Assembly (NCBI GenBank): GCA_040752115.1
Contig: JBFMFB010000001.1
Span: 1 to 64,000, forward strand
Reading direction: 5' to 3'
DNA: 64,000 nucleotides
Origin: JBFMFB01 sp040752115
GTDB lineage: Bacteria; Pseudomonadota; Gammaproteobacteria; Burkholderiales; Sulfuricellaceae
Below are positions 45,376 through 53,802 of the stretch, piece after piece. A model generated the notes under the pieces. It had not been told where the DNA came from. It saw only the letters and a list, made by a program, of their open reading frames with translations, and searched no databases. The position numbers and the translations under genes were made by a program. How positions within the stretch are numbered: position 1 is the stretch's first letter; the number at the start of each line of letters is the position of its first letter.

Positions 45376-47085
45376 ATGCGCGTTTCCCGTTTTTTCCTTT
45401 CCACCCTGAAAGAGGCTCCGGCCGAAGCCGAGCTCGTCAGCCACAAACTCATGCTGCGTGCCGGGCTGATCCGGCGCCTGGGAAGCGGCCTGTATACCTG
45501 GATGCCGCTTGGGCTGCGGGTGCTGCGCAAGGTTGAGGCCATCGTGCGGGAGGAGATGGACCGGAGCGGCGCGATCGAGCTCCTGATGCCGGCGGTGCAG
45601 CCGGCGGAACTGTGGCAGGAAACCGGGCGCTGGGACTTTTTCGGCCCGCAGATGCTGAAAATCAAGGACCGCCATAGCCGCGATTTCTGCTTCGGCCCGA
45701 CGCACGAGGAAGTAATCACCGATGTGGTGCGGCGCGAAGTGAAGAGCTACCGCCAGTTGCCGCTCAATTTCTACCAGATCCAGACCAAGTTCCGCGACGA
45801 GATCCGGCCCCGCTTCGGCGTGATGCGCGCGCGCGAATTCGTGATGAAGGATGCCTATTCCTTCCACGCCGACAAAGCGAGCCTGATCGAAACCTACAAC
45901 GTGATGCACGATACCTACAGCCGCATCTTCAACCGGCTCGGGCTGAAATTCCGAGCGGTGGCGGCGGACACCGGCGCGATCGGCGGAACCGGCTCGCACG
46001 AATTCCACGTGCTGGCGGATTCCGGCGAGGACGCCATCGCCTTCTGCCCGAACTCCGACTACGCCGCCAACATCGAGCTAGCCGAAGCGGTTGCGCCCGC
46101 CGCACCGCGCCCGACGCCGACCCGGAGCATGGAGAAAGTCGCCACGCCCGGCCAGCATTCCATCGAACAAGTCACCGCTTTTCTTAAAATCCCGGCCGAG
46201 CAAACCGTCAAAACCCTCATCGTGGAAAGCGAGGAGGGACTGGTGGCGCTGCTGCTGCGCGGCGATCACACCCTGAACGAAGTCAAGGCCGCCAAGCTAC
46301 CGCAGGTGAAGCAGCCGCTGCGCTTCGCCTCCGAGGCGCAGATATGCGATGCCGCCGGCTGCGGCACCGGCTCGCTCGGACCGGTCGGGTTGAACATTCC
46401 GATCGTCGCCGACCGCAGCGTGGCGGCGATGAACGATTTCGTCTGCGGCGCCAACGAAACCGGCTACCACCTCACCGGTGTCAATTTCGGGCGCGACCTG
46501 CCCGAGCCCGCCGTCGCGGACATCCGTGACGTGGTGGCAGGCGATCCGAGCCCGGACGGCAAGGGTACGCTTTCGATCTGCCGCGGCATCGAAGTCGGGC
46601 ACATTTTCCAGCTCGGCATCAAGTATGCCGGTGCGATGAACGCCACCTTCCTCGACGAAACCGGCCAGTCGCGCATCATGGAGATGGGCTGCTACGGCAT
46701 CGGCGTGTCGCGCATCGTCGGCGCGGCCATCGAGCAGGGCCACGACGAGCGCGGCATCATTTTCCCCGAAGCGCTGGCGCCGTTTTCGGTCGCCATCGTG
46801 CCGATCGGCATGGGACGGAGCGATGCAGTCAGGGAAGCGGCGGAAAAGCTGCACGCCGGACTGGAGGCGGCCGGCATCGAGGTGCTGCTGGATGACCGCG
46901 ATGAGCGGCCGGGCGTGATGTTCGCCGACATGGAACTGATCGGCATCCCGCACCGCATCGTCATCGGTGACCGGGGGTTGAAGGAAGGCAACGTGGAATA
47001 CCAGGGGCGGCGCGACGAAAAAGCCACGCCCGTCCCCCTGTCAAATGCAGTCGCTCACGTAAAATCGGTGATGTGTTCGGCCTGA
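45376..47085 (+). CDS. proS: Prolyl-tRNA synthetase
   Basis: 569-residue bacterial-type class II synthetase. It begins MRVSRFFLSTLKEAPAEAELVSHKLMLRAGLIRRLGSGLY, with class II motifs 2 and 3 (FRDEIRPRFGVMRAREFVMKD; GCYGIGVSRI) and an inserted editing domain of the YbaK type at about 230-380 (EQVTAFLKIPAEQTVKTLIVESEEG). The anticodon domain is at the C-terminus. The reading frame of the following lytic transglycosylase opens within its last codons. Confidence 0.97.
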   Translation: MRVSRFFLSTLKEAPAEAELVSHKLMLRAGLIRRLGSGLYTWMPLGLRVLRKVEAIVREEMDRSGAIELLMPAVQPAELWQETGRWDFFGPQMLKIKDRHSRDFCFGPTHEEVITDVVRREVKSYRQLPLNFYQIQTKFRDEIRPRFGVMRAREFVMKDAYSFHADKASLIETYNVMHDTYSRIFNRLGLKFRAVAADTGAIGGTGSHEFHVLADSGEDAIAFCPNSDYAANIELAEAVAPAAPRPTPTRSMEKVATPGQHSIEQVTAFLKIPAEQTVKTLIVESEEGLVALLLRGDHTLNEVKAAKLPQVKQPLRFASEAQICDAAGCGTGSLGPVGLNIPIVADRSVAAMNDFVCGANETGYHLTGVNFGRDLPEPAVADIRDVVAGDPSPDGKGTLSICRGIEVGHIFQLGIKYAGAMNATFLDETGQSRIMEMGCYGIGVSRIVGAAIEQGHDERGIIFPEALAPFSVAIVPIGMGRSDAVREAAEKLHAGLEAAGIEVLLDDRDERPGVMFADMELIGIPHRIVIGDRGLKEGNVEYQGRRDEKATPVPLSNAVAHVKSVMCSA

Positions 47086-47813
47086 ACAAAAAACCTGGAT
47101 GCAGAGCACGGTGCGCATGGCGCACCCTGCCGGTTTTTTTTCCACGAATCGGCACGAACTTCCACCGTTCATTCGCGTTCATTCGTGCCCATTCGTGGCT
47201 AAAATCGCTTTTGCTGCTGCCGCTCCTGTTCCCGCCCGCTGCCCACGCCGGCGCGCAAGTCTACGAGCCGCTTTCCGCCAGCGTGCGGGCCGTGCTGCAC
47301 AAGGCCGTGGCCGATTCCGCCGCACCGCGCCTGGCATTCGCCTCGCAAGCCGAAGCCTACGGCTGGCTCGCCGAAATGTCGCGGAGGCTGGAAAAGCACA
47401 TGCCGGACAAGGCCGTCCGCCTCGACTTCCTCAAGACTGTACACTACGAAGCCACCCGCGCCGGCCTCGATCCCCAGCTGATTCTCGGCCTGATCCAGGT
47501 GGAAAGCGGCTTCAAGAAATATGCCGTCTCCAGCGCCGGGGCGCGTGGCTTCATGCAGGTCATGCCGTTCTGGGTCAGGGAGATCGGCGCGGCCGACCAG
47601 AACCTGTTCCACCTGCGCACCAACCTGCGTTACGGCTGCACCATCCTGCGCCACTACCTGGATATCGAGAAGGGCGATCTGTACCGCGCGCTGGGGCGCT
47701 ACAACGGCAGCCTGGGCCGCCCCGAATACCCCAACCTGGTGGTCGCCGCCTGGCGCAACCGCTGGTCGCTGCCGGCCAAGGCCATGCAGGCCGGCCCAGG
47801 GGCAAAAGGCTAG
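47073..47813 (+). CDS. Lytic transglycosylase (SLT domain)
   Basis: Periplasmic peptidoglycan-cleaving enzyme. The SLT domain has catalytic glutamate E144 in IQVESGF, then SSAGARGFMQVMPFW and a C-terminal NLVVAAWRNRW. From GTG 47073 the ORF is 246 residues, but the signal peptide (about 42-59, WLKSLLLLPLLFPPAAHA) is preceded by residues encoded by a CACGAAT palindrome (47141-47205). No ATG lies between, so the true start is uncertain; an internal TTG in the signal peptide is possible. Confidence 0.88.
   Translation: MFGLNKKPGCRARCAWRTLPVFFPRIGTNFHRSFAFIRAHSWLKSLLLLPLLFPPAAHAGAQVYEPLSASVRAVLHKAVADSAAPRLAFASQAEAYGWLAEMSRRLEKHMPDKAVRLDFLKTVHYEATRAGLDPQLILGLIQVESGFKKYAVSSAGARGFMQVMPFWVREIGAADQNLFHLRTNLRYGCTILRHYLDIEKGDLYRALGRYNGSLGRPEYPNLVVAAWRNRWSLPAKAMQAGPGAKG
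47141..47205. repeat. CACGAAT palindrome, copy 6, within the transglycosylase 5' end
   Basis: Shortest copy, 65 bp. TCCACGAATCGGCACGAA faces TTCATTCGTGCCCATTCGTGG with no long spacer. The open reading frame of the transglycosylase runs through it, encoding residues about 24-43 just before the signal peptide core. Confidence 0.85.
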
Positions 47814-47829
47814 CCTGAAAACCGCGTTT

Positions 47830-47949
47830 CAGCCACGGATTTACACGGATGGACACGGATATCTTGGTGGTGTTCACGGCTTGTCTCTCACCTGCCCGAT
47901 TGCCCGCCGATTTTTCATCCGTGTAAATCCGTGTAAATCCGTGGCTAAA
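47830..47949. repeat. CACGGAT variant palindrome, copy 7
   Basis: Same architecture as the other copies but with CACGGAT words: left arm GCCACGGATTTACACGGA then TGGACACGGATA; right arm ATCCGTGTAAATCCGTG twice, then GTGGC. It lies between convergent genes and could act as a transcription terminator. Confidence 0.85.
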
Positions 47950-47973
47950 TAAGCTTTTTGGGGTTATTGCTGG

Positions 47974-48729
47974 TCAGGGCAAATTCACCGTCGCCGCCGT
48001 GCCGGCGCGCAGCACAGTCTTCGGCTGGAACACGATGTCGGCCTGGTAAACCGCACCGTCCTTGGCGGCGACCGGCTCCAGCCCGAGCGCCCGGATCTTG
48101 CCGGGATAACTTTGCCCGCCGACGGTGACCGTCACCGCCTCCCCCACCTTGAGCCGCCCGATCTGGCTTTCCACGAGCGATGCCCGCGCCACCATTTCCC
48201 CGGCCTTCGCCAGCGCCAGCAGGGGCTGCGGTTGCAAGCCGCTTGCCACGGCCATTCCCGGCTGCGTCATGTGCGCCACGACGACCGCGTCGAACGGCGC
48301 GCGCAGCACCGTGTCCTCCAGGTTCTTGGCTTCCTGCCGCAGACGGGCCTGCGCTTCCTTCATTCTGGAAAGGGCGCGCGCATGGCCCAGCCTGGCCTGA
48401 TCCAGCTCGTTGGTGGCGATCACGGCGCGATCGTAAAGCTCCTGGGTGCGGTCAAGGTTGCGTTTGGCTTCGGCCAGTTCTTCCCGGAAGCGCTCTGCGG
48501 CAGCGGAAGCTTCCGCCACCCGGGCGCGGTAAACGGTGTCGTCGAGCCGCACCAGCGGCTGCCCTTTTTTGACCCGTTCGGCCGGCGCCACTTCCACCGT
48601 CCTGACCACGCCCGAAACCGGGATGGAAAGCTCCACCCGCTGCGACCATTGCAGCACCGCCGCAACATCCGCCGCCAGGGCGGGCGGCAGCCACAGACTG
48701 AGAAACACCGCCAGCACGCGCGCGTTCAT
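47974..48729 (-). CDS. HlyD/RND-type periplasmic adaptor
   Basis: 251-residue membrane-fusion adaptor with a cleavable signal (MNARVLAVFLSLWLPPALAA). A biotinyl/lipoyl-like half (GVVRTVEVAPAERVKKGQPLVRL), a coiled coil around 80-140 (ERFREELAEAKRNLDRTQELYD and LDQARLGHARALSRMKEAQARLRQEAK), and a beta-barrel with MTQPGMAVASG follow. It is last of four co-directional genes; no inner-membrane pump is in the cluster. Confidence 0.88.
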   Translation of the reverse strand: MNARVLAVFLSLWLPPALAADVAAVLQWSQRVELSIPVSGVVRTVEVAPAERVKKGQPLVRLDDTVYRARVAEASAAAERFREELAEAKRNLDRTQELYDRAVIATNELDQARLGHARALSRMKEAQARLRQEAKNLEDTVLRAPFDAVVVAHMTQPGMAVASGLQPQPLLALAKAGEMVARASLVESQIGRLKVGEAVTVTVGGQSYPGKIRALGLEPVAAKDGAVYQADIVFQPKTVLRAGTAATVNLP

Positions 48730-50015
48730 TTCGATTCTCCCTCCGATCCCTGATTTTCGGCCTCCGGCAGCGGCCGCCCCAACAGCGCCTCCAGGCGGGC
48801 AAGGGCGAGTGCCAGCCGGTATTCGGTGCGTCGTTCGCGCAATTTCGCCTCCATCGTCGCCGCCATCGCGTCGCCCAGGTGCGCCCTCAGCTCCAGCTCG
48901 TACAGGCCGCGCGCCTGCTCCAGCGCCAGGTCGCGGTAGGCGGTCTGTTTTTTCGCGGCTTCGCGCACGGTGTGCTGCAGCTCGCCGATTTCCAGCCAGG
49001 TCTCCAGCAGCGCCTGGGTGAGATCCATCGCCAATTTCTCGGCCTCCGCCTGGAGGCGGTGGAACTGAGCCTGCTCCCGCGCGACCTGGGCCGATATCCG
49101 CCGCCCCTGATAGAGCGGCCAGGTCAGCACCACGCCAGCCTTGAGATTGTCGCGGGTCGGCGTTTCCCGGGTGTAGTTCGCGGCCTCCAGCTCGGCGTCG
49201 AGCGAGGGCGAGTCCTCGGCGCGCAGCGCCTCCAGGCGCCGGGCGGCAGCCGCCAGCAAGCTGCGCTGGGCGCGCAGGTGCGGGCTGTGTTCCTGCAGCA
49301 GCGGGAGCAGCGTTTCGAATTCCGGCAAACGCCGGTTGTTGCCGGGAAGCGGCGGATCCTCCAGCTCGCCCGCCAACTGGCCCGGGCGATTCATGGCGCT
49401 GGCCAGCAGCGCCCGCGTCGCGCGGAGTCGCGCCTGGGCCTCGTTGCGCTTGACCCGCAGCTCCTGGTAGCGGTGTTCCAGCTCGGCCAAGTCGGCGGCG
49501 GAAATCTGGCCGACCCTGAAGCGGTCGCGGCCGTTGTCGAAGGTCACGTAGGCCACGGCCATGTATTCGCTGGCGGCGGTGTATTGCATGTCGGCGGTCA
49601 GCGTATCGAAAAAGCGCGCCATGATCTCGATGCGCCTGCGGTCGCGGGTTTCCAGCAGATTCAGATCGCGCGCCGCGACCGTGTCCGCCGCGGCTTGCTC
49701 GGACAGGGCGGTGCGGCCGAAATCGTAAAGATTCTTGCGGGCGGCGAGCCTTGCGGAGTTGTCGCTGAGATCATTGCCGCCGGTGGAGGGACGGGCACGC
49801 CGCAGGCCCGCTTCGAAATTCACGTTCCAGTCGTCGCGGGAAGCCGCCAGCTCCCGCTCGGCGACCGAGGCCGCGCGCTCGGCTTCGGCCAGCCGCAAAT
49901 CGGGATGCGCCTCCTCCGCCGCGGCCAGAGCGTGGGCCAGAGTCAGCGGCGGAGAGGATTGGGCATGGGCGGAAAAAACGGCGGCGCAAGCGAGCAGGAC
50001 GAGGAAGAACCTCAT
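48726..50015 (-). CDS. TolC-family outer-membrane efflux protein
   Basis: 429-residue TolC-like channel with a signal peptide (MRFFLVLLACAAVFSAHA) and two internally repeated helix-rich halves: LTLAHALAAAEEAHPDLRLAEAERAA early and LLQEHSPHLRAQRSLLAAAARRLEAL in the second half. It overlaps the adaptor by 4 bp and the thioredoxin-like gene by 4 bp, so all are one operon. Together with the adaptor it should form two thirds of a tripartite exporter. Confidence 0.9.
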   Translation of the reverse strand: MRFFLVLLACAAVFSAHAQSSPPLTLAHALAAAEEAHPDLRLAEAERAASVAERELAASRDDWNVNFEAGLRRARPSTGGNDLSDNSARLAARKNLYDFGRTALSEQAAADTVAARDLNLLETRDRRRIEIMARFFDTLTADMQYTAASEYMAVAYVTFDNGRDRFRVGQISAADLAELEHRYQELRVKRNEAQARLRATRALLASAMNRPGQLAGELEDPPLPGNNRRLPEFETLLPLLQEHSPHLRAQRSLLAAAARRLEALRAEDSPSLDAELEAANYTRETPTRDNLKAGVVLTWPLYQGRRISAQVAREQAQFHRLQAEAEKLAMDLTQALLETWLEIGELQHTVREAAKKQTAYRDLALEQARGLYELELRAHLGDAMAATMEAKLRERRTEYRLALALARLEALLGRPLPEAENQGSEGESK

Positions 50016-50530
50016 CGGGCAACACCCTGAAGCTGTTTGTACTTGGCGAACGGCATCCGCTCGTAGGCACCCTCGACCACGTAGCGGCCGAGCGCGAGAA
50101 ACTCGCCGGCATCCTTGGCCGCGCCGGTAAAGCGCGCCACCGGCTTGCCGGAAAGGTCGAAGAACAGGAATACCGGCGTGGCCCGCACCCGATTGCCCAG
50201 GGCAAATTTCTTCTCGGTGGTTTCCCTCCCCCCGAAATCCACCACAGGATTGCCGCCTTCGGCGTCCACGCTGAAGATTAGGAAATTCCGGCGGTAGTAC
50301 TCCTGCACTTCCGGCTGGTTGAGGATGGTCTGCTTCATGCGGAGGCAAAAGGGACAATCCTCCAGTTCGAACATCAACAGGACACCTTTCTTGCCTTGGC
50401 TTTTTGCGGCGGACAACTCAGCCTTAAAATCTCCCAGGCTCGGGTCGAAAAAATGGGGTTGGATATCACGGGCATCCGCAGCGGCGGCGCTTGCCAAGAG
50501 CAACACCGATATGAGCAGCAGCCTGATCAT
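50012..50530 (-). CDS. Thioredoxin-fold periplasmic protein (SoxW/DsbC-like)
   Basis: 172-residue exported protein (signal MIRLLLISVLLLASAAAADA) with a thioredoxin fold and a CPFC active site (C59, C62) in ELEDCPFCLRMKQ, followed by a cis-proline loop ATPVFLFFD. It is of the thioredoxin_2/SoxW kind that reduces or exchanges disulfides in the periplasm. It lies between the TolC-like gene and a second, TlpA-type thioredoxin. Confidence 0.87.
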   Translation of the reverse strand: MIRLLLISVLLLASAAAADARDIQPHFFDPSLGDFKAELSAAKSQGKKGVLLMFELEDCPFCLRMKQTILNQPEVQEYYRRNFLIFSVDAEGGNPVVDFGGRETTEKKFALGNRVRATPVFLFFDLSGKPVARFTGAAKDAGEFLALGRYVVEGAYERMPFAKYKQLQGVAR

Positions 50531-50537
50531 TCCCGCC

Positions 50538-50999
50538 CTATTTCTTCTTGGGACGAATGTAGTCTTCCACGGCCTTGCGCGTCAGGATGCCGGGATTGTA
50601 GGCCACCAATTTTCCCTGGGGATCGTACAGGAAGCTCGTCGGATAGCCGGGCAGTTGCCCCACTTGGGCCGCAAGCTTTGGATTGCCCAAGATCACAGGA
50701 TAGGAAATCAGATAATTCTCGGCAAAAGCGGCAACTTCCTTCGGATCGCGGTAGTCCATCGCGACGCCCAGCACAACCAGATCCTTGTCCTTGTGCTTGT
50801 CGTGCAGCGCGACCAGGTCCGGGATCTCCTCCAGGCAGGGCGGACACCACGTCGCCCAGAAATTCACCAGCACCCACTTGCCCTTGTAGCCGGCAAGCGT
50901 ATGGGTCTTGCCGCGCATATCCTGAAAGGAAAAGCCTTCCGCCAAAACCGGCAGCGCCGCCAGGCCCAGCGCCAGCACCAACAAGATCCGCTTGAACAT
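50538..50999 (-). CDS. TlpA/ResA-like thiol-disulfide oxidoreductase
   Basis: 153-residue membrane-anchored or exported protein (signal MFKRILLVLALGLAALPVLA). The active site WATWCPPC has C52 and C55, with VNFWATWC and later YPTSFLYDPQGKLVAYNPG. TlpA/ResA proteins reduce apocytochrome c or other periplasmic disulfides. It begins the minus-strand operon TlpA, SoxW-like, TolC-like, HlyD-like. The CPPC active site is typical of TlpA/ResA. Confidence 0.9.
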   Translation of the reverse strand: MFKRILLVLALGLAALPVLAEGFSFQDMRGKTHTLAGYKGKWVLVNFWATWCPPCLEEIPDLVALHDKHKDKDLVVLGVAMDYRDPKEVAAFAENYLISYPVILGNPKLAAQVGQLPGYPTSFLYDPQGKLVAYNPGILTRKAVEDYIRPKKK

Positions 51000-51110
51000 C
51001 CATCATCTCCATGCCGCGATTGCGCGCCCCGGAACGGCGCGCGACCATCGCATCTCACTGCGGGATTTTAACCTACGGACGGGCTATGGAAGGGGAAATT
51101 GACGAAAAAT

Positions 51111-52583
51111 CTATGCCGCCACACGGGTCTGGTTGCGGCCGCCCCGCTTGGCTTCATACAGCGCACTGTCAGCGCGGGACAGGGCCATGTTCTCGGATTC
51201 ATCGTCACGCCGGTAATCGGCCAAGCCGCCGCTCCACGACATCCTGTGCATGACGCCGGGGACGATCTCGACTTCCGCGGGGAGGTTGTGCCGCAACCGC
51301 TCGGTAAGCTCCTTGGCCCGCTTCAGCGGCGTATTAGGGAAAATAACGCAAAATTCGTCCCCTCCCAGGCGGGCGACGAAATCGCTCGAGCGCAGATTCT
51401 CCTTGAGAGACTGGGCGAAGGTAATGATCAGCCGGTCGCCGGCGTCGTGTCCGAAAGTATCGTTGACGTGCTTGAAATCGTCGAGATCGAGGATCAGTAA
51501 ACAGTGCGTCCAGCCGTTGGAAACGGTCTGGTACAGCTCGCGCTGCTTGGTTTCGAAGCTTCGCCGGTTATGCACCTGAGTAAGATGGTCGAGGCTGGCG
51601 TAGTCGGCGACCTGTTTCTGCTTCCCGATCATCAGCTTGCCGAGCTTGTACGCGATCTCGAAGCTTTCTTTGAGATCCGTCAGGCTGACCGGATACGCCT
51701 TTCGCAGCCGGGAATGCCGGATGTCGGAAAAAAGCAGCAGGATGGTTTCGACGTCGCCAAGTACTGTACGGCGCAACGCGAGATACAGCCCGCTCATCCC
51801 GATGACCAGGAATATGCTGGCAGCTCCCCAGATCAACAAATAGGAACGGGTCGCAGCAGCCGCTTGCTGGGAACTGTTCGGCACAGACCAGACGGCCAGA
51901 CGCCAGGTGGTACCCGGCAAGTCCAGCCAATCCCTGCCTCCGCTCCCCTTGAGAAACTCGTCACCGGCCTGCAACAGAACATGGGAGGCCCCGCCGACGT
52001 TGAACTGCTGAAGCTCGACATAAACGCCGCGAAGACGCGCCGCATCGAACAGCGCACGTAGCGCACCCGGATCCCGGTCGACTATCGCAAACCCGAGCAG
52101 TGCATTGGTTTCAGGATCGTTTACCGGCTGTACCGCGGTCAGGCTCAATGGCACCGGCGCATTTGCATCATTGGCCGGCGGCCTTTTCTCGCCGTCCCCT
52201 TGCAAGCGCGAATGCACCGCTGAGAACGGTGCCGCATAGCAGGTGCTGGCAGCCGAGCTGCTTGTCGGCACCAACTGAATGGCGGTGTCCGGATAAATTG
52301 CCTGGAGGTTGGCCAACTGCGCCAGCCGGTCCCGCTCGGAACCGCTTTTGAGGCTGCTGACCGTCTGCGGATGTTTCGCGACACGCGATGCAATCGTCCG
52401 CATCTCGGTTGCCAGCTCGATGACCTGCGAAGCCAGCACCTGCTTCGAGTCGCGCGTCTCGCCCAGATGGGTCCGATCGATCCTAGCTTCCGCAGTCTGA
52501 TACAGAAAATAGACAGCGAAGCTGATAACCAGCTCCAAAATCAGGAACGCTAATAGAAACAGGCGGGCCAGCGAGGTTTTCAT
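51111..52583 (-). CDS. Membrane diguanylate cyclase
   Basis: 490-residue c-di-GMP synthase. A transmembrane segment (about 8-28), a periplasmic sensor domain (about 35-240, Cache-like by length and layout), a second membrane helix near 243-268 and a C-terminal GGDEF domain. The active site RLGGDEF is intact, and RSSD five residues upstream is a complete inhibitory I-site. It is therefore likely active and product-inhibited. It follows a promoter region bearing a MITE. Confidence 0.94.
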   Translation of the reverse strand: MKTSLARLFLLAFLILELVISFAVYFLYQTAEARIDRTHLGETRDSKQVLASQVIELATEMRTIASRVAKHPQTVSSLKSGSERDRLAQLANLQAIYPDTAIQLVPTSSSAASTCYAAPFSAVHSRLQGDGEKRPPANDANAPVPLSLTAVQPVNDPETNALLGFAIVDRDPGALRALFDAARLRGVYVELQQFNVGGASHVLLQAGDEFLKGSGGRDWLDLPGTTWRLAVWSVPNSSQQAAAATRSYLLIWGAASIFLVIGMSGLYLALRRTVLGDVETILLLFSDIRHSRLRKAYPVSLTDLKESFEIAYKLGKLMIGKQKQVADYASLDHLTQVHNRRSFETKQRELYQTVSNGWTHCLLILDLDDFKHVNDTFGHDAGDRLIITFAQSLKENLRSSDFVARLGGDEFCVIFPNTPLKRAKELTERLRHNLPAEVEIVPGVMHRMSWSGGLADYRRDDESENMALSRADSALYEAKRGGRNQTRVAA

Positions 52584-53047
52584 TCGTTATTTTTGGCAAG
52601 GCGATCCGGTCTATTACGGTAATCGCGTGCGCCAGAAGAATGGGCGAGAAAAATAGCCTGCCCTAGGCAAGACGCCTACCCAGTCCCCTGGATCACGCCC
52701 CAACAGGGTGTTGAAAAACTACTGCGAGGGCATGATGCGGCGTCAAAAACAGGCTCAAAATGCTCATTTACCCAATGTAAACTCCGCTTTTTCGCCTGTT
52801 TTTTGGCTGCGCCGAAACTGCGTTTTCTTGCCTAATGCCCTCTCGCTACGCTTTTCAACACCCTGCCAAACTCCCAAGCATTCTTCGTCTTGTTTTTGAA
52901 TTCTGGAAAATTTCGGCATGTCTCAAAACTGAGACGAAGGATAGCCTGAATCCAAAATCCGGGTCAAGGATTTTTATTTGAAATCAATCGCCAAATCGTG
53001 CTACGCCCGCTTCGCAACTAGCGATTGAAGCTATTGGAAGACAAGCG
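52584..53047. other. Intergenic region with a MITE-like element
   Basis: 464 bp without a supported gene, between two minus-strand genes. It holds the 162-bp palindromic element at 52704-52865 and otherwise ordinary AT-richer spacer. A 62-codon frame across the element is not protein-like. Confidence 0.7.
52704..52865. mobile_element. MITE-like palindrome with 14-bp perfect ends
   Basis: CAGGGTGTTGAAAA (52704-52717) and TTTTCAACACCCTG (52852-52865) are perfect terminal inverted repeats. Internal arms also pair: GTCAAAAACAGGC with GCCTGTTTTTTG, and GAGGGCAT near the left with ATGCCCTC on the right. No ORF is encoded. Perfect termini and symmetric interior suggest a non-autonomous transposable element or a palindromic repeat. 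No target duplication is evident from inspection. Confidence 0.7.
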
Positions 53048-53623
53048 TCACTTGCCGTGCTCGTCCGGGACTTTTTCTGCGCCATGCACCTCTGCGCCGT
53101 GCGCTTCCGCCGCATGCGTAAAGTAAAGCGCCAGGCCGATCAGCGCGATGCTGCCACCCAGATAAAGCAGATCCAGCGGGCTTTCCATCTTCATCTTGAG
53201 TGCCTGCTCGAACAGCGTGACGATCAGGATCATCAAAATCACCTTGGCCAGGCGCGCCTTCAGGTCGTCCAGATTTTCGATCACCAGAATTTTGCTGGAG
53301 GCCTTGCTGCCCCGCGCTTCGTCGATATCGCTGATGAACAGCTCGTACATGCCCAGCGAAAAGATCAACATCACCGTTGCCAGGAGGTAGCCATCCACCA
53401 CCTCGACGATGTGGCTGATGGTGTCATCGTGCAGCGCCTTGCGTGCCTCCGCTGCCAGACTCGGATCGGCATAATGGGAAATGTGCATCACCAGATACAC
53501 CACATCCACTGTTGCCATGTAGAAGATCGCGAACCCCGCCGCCATGCTGGCGATCACGGCAAACAGCACGACATAGCGGCTCCGCCACAAGGTGGCTTCA
53601 AACAAGATTTCCAGCAATTTCAT
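53048..53623 (-). CDS. UPF0114/YqhA-family membrane protein
   Basis: 191-residue integral membrane protein. It begins MKLLEILFEATLWRSRYVVLFAVIASMAAG and includes VDGYLLATVMLIFSLGMYELFISDID and ARLAKVILMILIVTLFEQAL, a UPF0114 (YqhA) pattern with about four membrane helices. The tail (HGAEVHGAEKVPDEHGK) is histidine-rich. Function is not established for the family. Confidence 0.87.
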   Translation of the reverse strand: MKLLEILFEATLWRSRYVVLFAVIASMAAGFAIFYMATVDVVYLVMHISHYADPSLAAEARKALHDDTISHIVEVVDGYLLATVMLIFSLGMYELFISDIDEARGSKASSKILVIENLDDLKARLAKVILMILIVTLFEQALKMKMESPLDLLYLGGSIALIGLALYFTHAAEAHGAEVHGAEKVPDEHGK

Positions 53624-53802
53624 GGTCCAACTCTCCTACCAGGTAAAACTTCCAATACAGATGTGAAAATGCGAACGTCGAGCAGTTTTCGGCGTCGCCC
53701 TTCCGGTGCGTCGCACCGCGAATAGCCGGATTTTACAAATTGCGAATTTGTTTCTAGAATTGGCAGATATCGCAGCTCGAAGAGCGAGGAAAAACAACGT
53801 TT

